A DNA stretch of 64,000 bases from contig NZ_JALNUI010000002.1 in NCBI RefSeq assembly GCF_026544205.1, positions 124,001-188,000 on the forward strand, given 5' to 3'. The notes under the pieces are model-generated. The model was given only the letters and a program-made list of their open reading frames with translations, was not told the DNA's origin and did not search any database. The position numbers were made by a program, and so were the translations under genes. Below, piece by piece: positions 31,698 to 38,687 of the stretch. How positions within the stretch are numbered: position 1 is the stretch's first letter; the number at the start of each line of letters is the position of its first letter. Source of the DNA: Curtobacterium sp. GC_Cur_3. GTDB taxonomy: Bacteria > Actinomycetota > Actinomycetes > Actinomycetales > Microbacteriaceae.

Positions 31698-33164
31698 TCA
31701 GCCGGCGGTCGGGGGCGCCAGGGGGATCGCGTCGCTCGTCGAGCGGAGCGACTCCTGGCGCAGTTCGAGCTGCGAGACCGCCAGCGCGGCCAGGTCGCGC
31801 AGGTTCGCCAGGTCGGCTTCGGTCGCCGTGCGCGGACGGGTGTCGAGCACGGCGAGGGTGCCGATCGCGGTGCCGTCGTGGCGGACGAGCGGCACGCTGA
31901 CGTAGAACCGGATGCCGAGCGGCCCGGTGACGAGCGGGCTCTTCCGCATCTCCGGGTGCGTCGAGCCGTCGGGGATCACCACGGGGACGGGGACCGGGGC
32001 GAAGCCGTTCCGGAAGCTGATGTGCCGTGCGGACTCGTCGATGCCCTCGGCCAGGTACGACTGCGACCACTCGCGGTCCTGGTCGAGCACCTCGACCAGG
32101 GCGATCGGGGCGTCGAACAGGCGTGCCGCCATGGCCGTCGTCCGCTGCAGGGCCTCTTCGGGCAGCAGGTCGAGCGTTGCCGGGTGCGACCCCGTGGCGG
32201 GGCGCTGGCCGGTGGCGGTGCGCGTGCCGGTGCTCGGTCCCGTGCTGCGCGTCCTGTCCGTCTCCGTCGCGGCGGCCGCAGTGCCGGGCGCATCCGTGTC
32301 GACCACGCGGTCCTCGGCCGTGGTGTCCGCGATGACGACGTCGCGGAGCAGGCCGACCAGGGCCTCCCCGATCGGTCGCTGCGCCGGGTCCCTGGCCGTC
32401 ATCGCAGTCAGGGCACGCTGCCAGTGCGTCGGCAGCGGGTCCGGCACGACGGGGTCGCGCGACAGGCGGGCGACCGCGGACTCGACGAGCGACCCGGGGA
32501 ACTCCCGCCGGCGGGTGAAGCACTGCAGCAGCACCAGGCCGAGGGAGTAGACGTCGCTCGCCGGGCCGACGTCGCCACCGCGGGCCTGCTCCGGGCTGAG
32601 GTAGGCGGCCGTCCCCGTCGTCACGCCGTCGGCGGTGAGCCGTTCGACGCCGTCGGCCAGCGCGATGCCGAAGTCCGTCAGCCGAGCCCGGGCGCGGTCC
32701 GCCCGGTTGCCGTAGTCCACGAGCAGGATGTTCGACGGCTTGATGTCACGGTGCACGACGCCGCGGTCGTGGATGTAGTGGAGCGCCTCGGCCATGTCGT
32801 AGCCGACCTCGGCGATGTGCCGCGAGGCCAGTGGCCCGAGCCCCAGGCGCTCCTCGAGGTCCTGCCCGTGCACGAGCGCCATCACGATGAACCGCTGCGG
32901 GGTCCCGTGCTCGTCCTCGACCACGCCGGCGTCGAGCAGGCTGACCAGGTTGTGGTGGTCGAGCGACGCCAGGACGCCCTGTTCGGCCTCCTGTCGCGCG
33001 ATGTCCACGAGGCCCGGGTGGAAGACCTTCACGGCGACGGGCCGGTCGAGGCTCTCGTCGAGTGCGTCGTACACGACCGACATCCCGCCTCGGCCGATGA
33101 CCGTCCGGAGCCGGTAGCGCCCGCCGAGGAGCGCGTGTGGCGCCTCCTGACCTTCCGTCATCAT
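31698..33164 (-). CDS. Ser/Thr protein kinase with C-terminal GAF domain
   Basis: The 488-residue protein has a Hanks-type kinase domain (about 17-280): GRGGMSVVY, Lys46 in VAVKVF, HRDIKPSN with Asp140, and DFG (164-166). A Thr/Ala-rich linker leads to a GAF domain (about 345-475: ALQRTTAMAARLFDAPIALV, FYVSVPLVRHDGTAIGTLAV). There is no membrane segment, unlike PknB-type kinases, so it is cytosolic and may sense a small ligand or redox state through GAF. ATG 33164 and ATG 33161 are adjacent alternatives. Confidence 0.9.
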   Translation of the reverse strand: MMTEGQEAPHALLGGRYRLRTVIGRGGMSVVYDALDESLDRPVAVKVFHPGLVDIARQEAEQGVLASLDHHNLVSLLDAGVVEDEHGTPQRFIVMALVHGQDLEERLGLGPLASRHIAEVGYDMAEALHYIHDRGVVHRDIKPSNILLVDYGNRADRARARLTDFGIALADGVERLTADGVTTGTAAYLSPEQARGGDVGPASDVYSLGLVLLQCFTRRREFPGSLVESAVARLSRDPVVPDPLPTHWQRALTAMTARDPAQRPIGEALVGLLRDVVIADTTAEDRVVDTDAPGTAAAATETDRTRSTGPSTGTRTATGQRPATGSHPATLDLLPEEALQRTTAMAARLFDAPIALVEVLDQDREWSQSYLAEGIDESARHISFRNGFAPVPVPVVIPDGSTHPEMRKSPLVTGPLGIRFYVSVPLVRHDGTAIGTLAVLDTRPRTATEADLANLRDLAALAVSQLELRQESLRSTSDAIPLAPPTAG

Positions 33165-33240
33165 GCGTGCATCATCCCATCCGGCCGCGTCCCGGGCGCG
33201 CGTTGATCCCGAGCACGCGCTGCTCCGGTCGCGCTGCTCG

Positions 33241-33310
33241 GCAAGACACCGGTGTTCCGTCGTCGCGCCGCGACCTTCCGCGGCGCGACCCGTGAACACC
33301 GGTGTCTTGC
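33241..33310. repeat. Family B nested palindrome
   Basis: The outer arms GCAAGACACCGGTGTTC and GAACACCGGTGTCTTGC enclose inner arms GTCGCGCCGCG (33262-33272) and CGCGGCGCGAC (33279-33289). Both pairs share the centre 33275.5, and each outer arm contains the self-palindrome ACACCGGTGT. It lies in the divergent region between the kinase and pcp. A sister copy lies at 57265-57334. Confidence 0.8.
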
Positions 33311-33336
33311 GTCGGAACAGCCGTAGCATCGGGGAC

Positions 33337-33987
33337 GTGGCCACCAGTGCAGCACCCGTCGTCCTCCTGACCGCGTTCGAGCCGTTCGGCGGTGCCGAGC
33401 GGAACCCCTCGTGGGACGCCGTCCAGGCGGTCGCCGCGGCGTGGGACGGCCCCGGCACCGTCGTCGTGGAGCAGCTCCCCGTCGTCTTCGCCGAGGTCCG
33501 AGCGGCCCTCGTCGCCGCGATCACCGAGCACCGCCCCGACCTGGTCATCGCGACCGGTGTCGCCGAGGGGCGCGATGCCGTCACCCCCGAGCGCGTCGCG
33601 GTCAACGTCGACGACGCCCGCATCCCGGACAACTCGGGCGCGCAGCCGATCGACGAGCCCATCGACCAGCGCGGACCGGACGGGTTCCTGACGACGCTGC
33701 CGATCAAGCGCATCGTCCGTGCCGCGACCGAGGCCGGCGTCGCCGCGTCCGTGTCGAACACGGCGGGCACGTTCACCTGCAACCACGCCTTCTACGAGCT
33801 GATGTCGATCGCGGCGAACGAGTCCTTCCGCGCCGGGTTCGTGCACGTCCCCGCGACGCCCGAGTCGGCGACCGGGGACGTCCCGACGCTGCCGCTCGAG
33901 GACATCGTCACGGCGCTCCAGGTCGCCGTCCGGGAGAGCCTCGACCCCGCGGCCGACGCGGTGCTGGTCGGCGGCGCCGAGCACTAG
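33337..33987 (+). CDS. pcp: pyroglutamyl-peptidase I
   Basis: The 216-residue cysteine peptidase (family C15) removes N-terminal pyroglutamate. LLTAFEPFGGAERNPSW is the N-terminal signature; the triad is Glu85 (TPERVAVN), Cys148 (NTAGTFTCNHAFY) and His170 (FVHVP). GTG 33337 is the only suitable start. A second, about 92% identical copy of its last about 90 bases lies at 43852-43944, beyond the foreign block, so the original neighbour after pcp was the AAA ATPase now at 43986. Confidence 0.93.
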   Translation: MATSAAPVVLLTAFEPFGGAERNPSWDAVQAVAAAWDGPGTVVVEQLPVVFAEVRAALVAAITEHRPDLVIATGVAEGRDAVTPERVAVNVDDARIPDNSGAQPIDEPIDQRGPDGFLTTLPIKRIVRAATEAGVAASVSNTAGTFTCNHAFYELMSIAANESFRAGFVHVPATPESATGDVPTLPLEDIVTALQVAVRESLDPAADAVLVGGAEH

Positions 33988-34193
33988 TCGTGCGGGCGCG
34001 CCCGTCGCCGGGCCGCAGCAGGGCGCGAAGCCGGAGTGCGGCCGGTCGAGCGCTACGTTCGAGGCGCTCGCCGTCGACCAGGACCTCGCGACGGCTTTCC
34101 TGATCCGGGCCCGCGCGCTCATGATCGAGCGGAGCGGGCTGCGCGGCCAGATGCTCTCGTTCGTCCGGTCGCAGGACGGCCGGACGTCATTGC
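33988..34193 (+). pseudogene. internal fragment of AAA ATPase gene (left copy)
   Basis: From about 33997 to 34193 the sequence matches 44392-44580, the middle of the AAA ATPase gene, at roughly 88-90% by eye (GTCGACCAGGACCTCGCGAC is shared). About 445 bases of the ATPase 5' part are missing between the pcp stop and this fragment. It has no start and runs into the conjugation gene, so it is a remnant marking the left end of the foreign block. Confidence 0.85.
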
Positions 34194-34205
34194 GTAGTCC
34201 GGCAC

Positions 34206-35324
34206 GTGCTCGAAGCGCCCGGCGCAGCCGTGATGACCTCGAACAACGTCGAGGACCTCACCACGGCGCAAGAGCTCGCGGCGATCTTCGAGGCCAGCAC
34301 CAAGGACGCGGACAGCAAGAGCGACGCGCAGTTCGACTCGCAGGGCCGCGACCTGTTCGCCTACGCCCTCCTCGCCGCGAAGCTCGACGGGATGGGGCTC
34401 GGGCAGGTCTACAGCTGGATCACGAAGCAGGAGCACGCGGAGATCCGCGCGATCATGCAGAAGCATGGCCAGACCGGCCCGGCATCGGCACTGGTTGGCC
34501 TGCAGGGACAGCCGGACAAGACGCGGGGCAGCGTCTACGCCACCGCGCAGCGGATGGCGTCCGCGATCGCCAACGACACGCTGCTGACGTGGACGAGTGC
34601 GCCCGGAGTGCGGAAGTTCAACGCGGAATCGTTCGTCCGCGGCACGGACACCGCAGTGCTGATCTCCCGGAACGGTCCCGGATCGGGCGGCGCGTTCGTC
34701 GCAGCGCTGGTGCGGTCGATCTCCCGCGCCGGAGAGCGGGCGGCGGCCGCGGACGGTGGCCGCATCACGACGCCCGTGGTGTTCGAACTCGACGAGGTCG
34801 CAAACATCGTCCGGTGGCCCGAGCTGCCCGACGTGGTCTCGTTCTACGGCTCGATGGGCCTGATCCTCTGCATGTACTTCCAGTCGTGGGGGCAGATCGT
34901 CCGAGTGTTCGGCAACGAGGGTGCCGACACCCTGTGGAGCGCATCGTCGATCCGTGTCTACGGCGGCGGGGAATCGACGCAGTCGCCGTTCCTCAAGCGG
35001 TTCTCCGAGAGCATCGGCAACTACGACGAGTGGACCACCAACACGTCGTCAGGCCGCAACGGGTCGACACGATCGCGGGTGTCGAAGTCGAAGCCGATCC
35101 TTCAGCCCGACGTGCTGGCGCACCTGCCGAAATGGCGGGCAGTGTTCGACGGGAGCGACGTCGGGCCGGTGCTGATCCGCACCCGGCCGTGGTTCCTGGA
35201 CAACGTGCTCAAGACCATGATCGAGGGCCGAGAAGTCAAGAACGGGAAGATCGTCAAGGAGAAGAAGACGGCCGCAAAACGGCCGTCGACAGCGGAAGGC
35301 ACCGGCCGTGTCGAGCCCGTTTGA
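34206..35324 (+). pseudogene. conjugative coupling protein (TraG/VirD4-like), 5'-truncated
   Basis: The 372-residue frame begins abruptly at VLEAPGAAVMTSNNVEDL, the segment that follows the Walker A region in VirD4/TraD-type coupling ATPases; the nucleotide-binding P-loop and membrane part are absent. The rest keeps VVFELDEVANIVRWPELP (Walker B region) and YFQSWGQIVRVFG (TraM-recognition/TraG-D C-terminal domain). In a complete plasmid it would link relaxase-bound DNA to the secretion channel. Here it is cut by the junction at about 34193, so it is very likely non-functional. Confidence 0.82.
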
Positions 35325-35898
35325 TCCTGACCGCTGGCCCGCCGGCTACGGCCCCGGGTCCAGTGGCACCGGCGGAGCCGGCGGGGGAAGAGGGGACGAG
35401 CCCCCGCCGTTCGACGACGAGGACGCACCACCGCCCGTCGATGACGAGGACGCACCGTCGGCGGATCCCAGCACCGATGAGGTCGTTCCGTCTGGACTAG
35501 AGGACCCCGCGGCCGCACCGCCACGGAAGCCGAAGCAGGATCCCCGCGAAGCGTTCCTGCAGTGGGTGAGCGAGCAGATCGGGCAGGTCGAGGCGTATCA
35601 GCAGCCCATAGCGCAGAAGCCGGCGTGGTGCCCGGAGTGGTGGAAGCACCCGGAGGTCGTGCAGCGGCTGTACGTCGCGTGGAAGGCACACCAGCAAGCG
35701 GTCGAGCGCATGTCCGAGGGCAAGGGCGCGAAGTCCGCGTGGTGGGTGCAGCACTTGGACCACCACGCCCGCGTCTTGTTCGACAAGCAGCAGGGGCCGT
35801 TCAGGTCCTGCAACCAGTCTGGTCACCTTGCCGACAACGACGGCAAGCCGCTAGCGATTGTCGTCGAACTGCCAGGAGGTGACGTCGAGGTGTTGTGA
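35308..35898 (+). CDS. DUF4913 domain protein
   Basis: The 196-residue protein has an acidic, Pro/Asp-rich N-terminus (residues 1-75, repeats of DDEDAPPP) and a DUF4913 domain (about 80-190) with WCPEWWKHPEVVQRLYVAWKAH and SAWWVQHLDHHARVLFD. DUF4913 genes occur beside conjugation genes on actinobacterial plasmids and ICEs; the function is unknown. GTG 35308 overlaps the end of the coupling-protein frame by 17 bases. Confidence 0.82.
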   Translation: MSSPFDPDRWPAGYGPGSSGTGGAGGGRGDEPPPFDDEDAPPPVDDEDAPSADPSTDEVVPSGLEDPAAAPPRKPKQDPREAFLQWVSEQIGQVEAYQQPIAQKPAWCPEWWKHPEVVQRLYVAWKAHQQAVERMSEGKGAKSAWWVQHLDHHARVLFDKQQGPFRSCNQSGHLADNDGKPLAIVVELPGGDVEVL

Positions 35899-35969
35899 AG
35901 TTCGAAGAATCGGGGCCAATCCCGATTCAGGAGAAAGCGCGATCGCAGTCGTTGGCTAGATTGCACATT

Positions 35970-36716
35970 ATGACCGAGATGCTAGCGGCGCTGTTGGGCG
36001 CACTCCTTGGTGGCCTTCTATCCGCTGGAGTGAGTGCGTGGCAGACGGGCAAGGTCCTGAAGCACGAAACTGCAATGGCCGCAGCCGAGCGCCGTGAGGC
36101 CGAGCGGACGGAAGACGCACGTCGACAGTCAGTCGTTGCTGATCAGTTGATCGCGGCTCTCGCCAGCTATCTGACGATCGCCGAGGGCCGCCTCGAGGCT
36201 GCTGCCCACTTCGTGCGAGTGCGCACGACCGAGGATGTTCACCGTGATCGCGACCGTCGAGCGTCCGCCCTGCTCGAATCTGGTGCCAGCTACGCGCACT
36301 CCCTCCCTTTGCCGGTAAGAGAGCGATGGGATGCACTCGTTTGGCTGGTCCGTTTCAACACCTCGAAGCAGCCCGAGCGGTCCGATGACGACCGGCGACG
36401 TGACTACAGCGATCTGCTGAACTACAGCGAGTACGTGCGGCGATCACTGCGCGCCGTCAGCGAGGATGACCCGATGCCTCCGCCGTACCCCGCGCCCGAT
36501 GTGCGCCGTGCGGAGCACCGGATATGGGGCTACAAGCCCGCGACGGGAAGCAATGAGCCCGACCTTTCCGACTGGCAGCTCAGCTCTCGCCTCGTCGGAG
36601 AGGTGACCTTCAGCACGGGAGAGGTGCGCTGGTACGGCCCTAACGGACTAGTAGAGGTTATATCGCCGGAGCCCACAGACCTGCCGTCTTCGGCGCCCGT
36701 CACCGACAGCCCGTGA
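35970..36716 (+). CDS. hypothetical membrane-anchored coiled-coil protein
   Basis: I do not recognise this protein. From ATG 35970 (248 residues) it starts with one membrane helix (MLAALLGALLGGLLSAGVSA) and a charged coiled coil (KHETAMAAAERREAERTEDA), then a helical body and a short C-terminal domain ending GEVRWYGPNGLVEVISPEP. GTG 35895, which overlaps the DUF4913 stop (GTGA), would add 25 residues. Base composition is visibly less GC-rich than the chromosome, as expected for plasmid cargo. Confidence 0.6.
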   Translation: MTEMLAALLGALLGGLLSAGVSAWQTGKVLKHETAMAAAERREAERTEDARRQSVVADQLIAALASYLTIAEGRLEAAAHFVRVRTTEDVHRDRDRRASALLESGASYAHSLPLPVRERWDALVWLVRFNTSKQPERSDDDRRRDYSDLLNYSEYVRRSLRAVSEDDPMPPPYPAPDVRRAEHRIWGYKPATGSNEPDLSDWQLSSRLVGEVTFSTGEVRWYGPNGLVEVISPEPTDLPSSAPVTDSP

Positions 36717-36829
36717 TGCTCGAAGCCTTACCTTCTATCGTTCCCCGTTCCGGAGCGCGAGCTGCGTCCGTGCAGGGGGACGGAGCGTTGCTAGGAGGGA
36801 GTCGCTCCGCGGCCGGCTAGGAAGCGAGG

Positions 36830-36949
36830 TCAGGCCTTGCTGACGTGGCCGTCGAGCCCCTCGTACAGATCGAAGTTCCGCTCACCGATCAAGGCGACAA
36901 GGGTGTCGAACGCCTCAGTTAACGAAACTTCAGTGGTGAGGTCGTTCAT
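36830..36949 (-). CDS. small ORF, unknown
   Basis: A 39-codon frame on the minus strand reads MNDLTTEVSLTEAFDTLVAL and ends YEGLDGHVSKA. The amphipathic pattern (EAFDTLVALIGERNFDLYEG) looks protein-like, but there is no clear ribosome site and the frame is short. It may be a real small protein or the end of a decayed gene. Confidence 0.35.
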   Translation of the reverse strand: MNDLTTEVSLTEAFDTLVALIGERNFDLYEGLDGHVSKA

Positions 36950-37044
36950 GCCGGAGTCCCGGACGGAACATCAACTGATCTCCGGTCTCGGGAACAGCAC
37001 ACGGTTTCGCGAGGATTCGACTACTGGCCCTCGAGGGATCCCGC

Positions 37045-37299
37045 TCACGCGGTCCTTTCGTCGTGGTTGGCCAGAAGATCTGCCCAAGGTTCACCTGAGT
37101 GACCACATCGCAGAGCCGCCGAGCCCGGTGACTGCTTGGGGGTGTATTGCTGCTTTCCGCTAGCGATCCAGCCGGCATGGGCGGCGCATCTTCCCATGTA
37201 GAACTTCTTCGACACCTTGCCGCCGTTCGGGAGTGGCCATCGCTCTTGTCGAGCGCAGACACCGCCCCACCAACGACGGCGCTGCCGTGCGACCGGCAA
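37045..37299 (-). CDS. doubtful small ORF, Cys/His-containing
   Basis: The 84-codon minus-strand frame includes RWPLPNGGKVSKKFYMGRC and GSAALRCGHSGEPW. Spaced Cys and His residues could make a small zinc-binding protein, yet the N-terminal part (QRRRWWGGV) looks like translated non-coding DNA. The surrounding 620 bases between 36717 and 37339 hold no other gene that I can support. Confidence 0.25.
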   Translation of the reverse strand: MPVARQRRRWWGGVCARQERWPLPNGGKVSKKFYMGRCAAHAGWIASGKQQYTPKQSPGSAALRCGHSGEPWADLLANHDERTA

Positions 37300-37339
37300 C
37301 GAGTCCCCGGGCGAAGTCGGTCGCCCTTAGAGTTCTCGC

Positions 37340-37708
37340 ATGACTGCGAGCGACGGCACCGGTTCCTCACCAGGCGATCCTGGCTTGTCCGGTGAGGCTG
37401 AACTACACATCGCCTCAAGTGACTGGTTGCAGGACACCAAGGAACCGCGACCAGGAGATAGTGAGCCGATCCTAATTACAGTTCTTGAGGCACAGTTCAT
37501 TGCTGCGATCGCGAGAGCGGCATGTGATGGCCATCTTGCATACGTCGACACCCTCCGGCTCGTGAGCATGTTCCTCAATGCCCGCGTCATCGAGCATCAG
37601 AATGATCCGTCGGTCCTCATGTCCCGGACATCTGCGGACATCTGGACCGAAATCGACAAGCTGCCCTGGCCGCGTGGGGGCAAACCGCAGGGTCAACCCG
37701 ACGTGTGA
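37340..37708 (+). CDS. hypothetical protein
   Basis: I do not recognise this 122-residue soluble protein. It has a Gly/Ser/Pro-rich start, then helices (VLEAQFIAAIARAACDGHLA, VDTLRLVSMFLNARVIEH) and a C-terminal DIWTEIDKLPWPRGGKP. TAGAGT lies 6 bases before the ATG and could be the -10 box of a leaderless transcript, but no -35 box is evident. It lies within the foreign block, in lower-GC DNA. Confidence 0.5.
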   Translation: MTASDGTGSSPGDPGLSGEAELHIASSDWLQDTKEPRPGDSEPILITVLEAQFIAAIARAACDGHLAYVDTLRLVSMFLNARVIEHQNDPSVLMSRTSADIWTEIDKLPWPRGGKPQGQPDV

Positions 37709-38180
37709 CGCCGCGAGCCAACCTAAGGGATGCTCCCGGAAACCGCGCGGTTCAGCTCGATGCGGTCGAGCGAGACGGGGATCCCTTGGTCGGCTGAGGG
37801 TCGTGCGAGCGCTGGAGTACTGAGACTTGCGCGAACATGCTGAGATAATCCATATTATCGGCGCGCCATATCGATGGCTCCGCCTACCGTTGCAAGGCCG
37901 ATGATGTCGATGCAGTCTGCCGAAACGAGGACCTGCTCGAGGAGCAGTGCCCGCGGCCGGCCCTCTGCCGCATCGGTGAAATTGGTCGGGCTACCGCAGT
38001 GCTCCTGCCGCCAGCATCTGTCAGAGTGAGCCGTGTGACGGTGGTGGGGCGACATGCGGCCGTGCTCTCAACCTGTGAGGCCGCGGTCATGCAGACTCTC
38101 CGCCTCGATTCCGTGACTATTCCGAGAGCTTTGAACCGCAACTGGCAGTGAGAACTACCCGTTGCGGCGCAGCTCTCGCG
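37709..38180. other. region without supported gene
   Basis: About 470 bases without a convincing gene. A minus-strand frame at 37855-38055 contains the protein-like stretch RALLLEQVLVSADCIDIIGL but starts with His/Arg-rich nonsense, so it may be a gene remnant. Composition is mixed, with an AT-rich spot (TGAGATAATCCATATTATCG) near 37840-37860. Confidence 0.4.
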
Positions 38181-38687
38181 CTACGACGCCTGCCGAAGCG
38201 TAACCAGGGTTCCACCGTGGGAGGGCAAGTCAATTACTGCCTTCCGAGATACAGGACGCAGAACCGAGTTGCCACCTAGACGAGTAACTGTGACGCGTAC
38301 TTTCTCGGACGGATTGGCACTCAACCATCCGTGCGAGGTTGGCCTGAAGCCCTGCTTTTTCAGCGACTTTTCTACCTCGCTAACGACGTCACCGTCCAAC
38401 AAAACGCGGTAGGTGACTTCCGGGCCCTCCACGACCGTGTCAGCACCATAGTGCTCCTCAAATAGCACTACATGACCCTTGTGGTCGGTCTTTAAACTGA
38501 GACGCTGAGCGACCCCATCCACTACCGCGTACGTGTCCGCACTTACGGAACACCCGCTCAGTGCAGGTAGCGCCACGCCCGCAAAAACCAAGGCTGATAC
38601 GAGTTGGATGGTGAATCGCTTTCCTCTAGTAGAGGTAGTAAGTCGCCCCCGACGGGAAGGTGTTAGCGATGACAGAAACAGATCCAC
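38181..38687 (-). CDS. lipoprotein, unknown function
   Basis: The 168-residue protein has a long basic N-terminus, a hydrophobic stretch (IQLVSALVFAGVALPALSGC) with lipobox LSGC, so it is probably lipid-anchored outside the membrane. The mature part is a small beta-rich domain (YAVVDGVAQRLSLKTDHKGH, VTYRVLLDGDVVSEVEKSL). The only in-frame start is ATG 38687, 62 bases inside the end of the preceding gene, so translation is likely coupled to the cutinase-like protein. I know no family for it. It lies within the AT-richer cargo. Confidence 0.7.
   Translation of the reverse strand: MDLFLSSLTPSRRGRLTTSTRGKRFTIQLVSALVFAGVALPALSGCSVSADTYAVVDGVAQRLSLKTDHKGHVVLFEEHYGADTVVEGPEVTYRVLLDGDVVSEVEKSLKKQGFRPTSHGWLSANPSEKVRVTVTRLGGNSVLRPVSRKAVIDLPSHGGTLVTLRQAS

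Noticed and set aside
33163-33336. N-terminal extension of pcp
   Set aside because: The extension translates the nested Family B palindrome; the family starts at the residues after GTG 33337.
37884-38141. Minus-strand ORF of 85 codons
   Set aside because: It overlaps another weak frame, has no motif or ribosome site and shows no coding bias.
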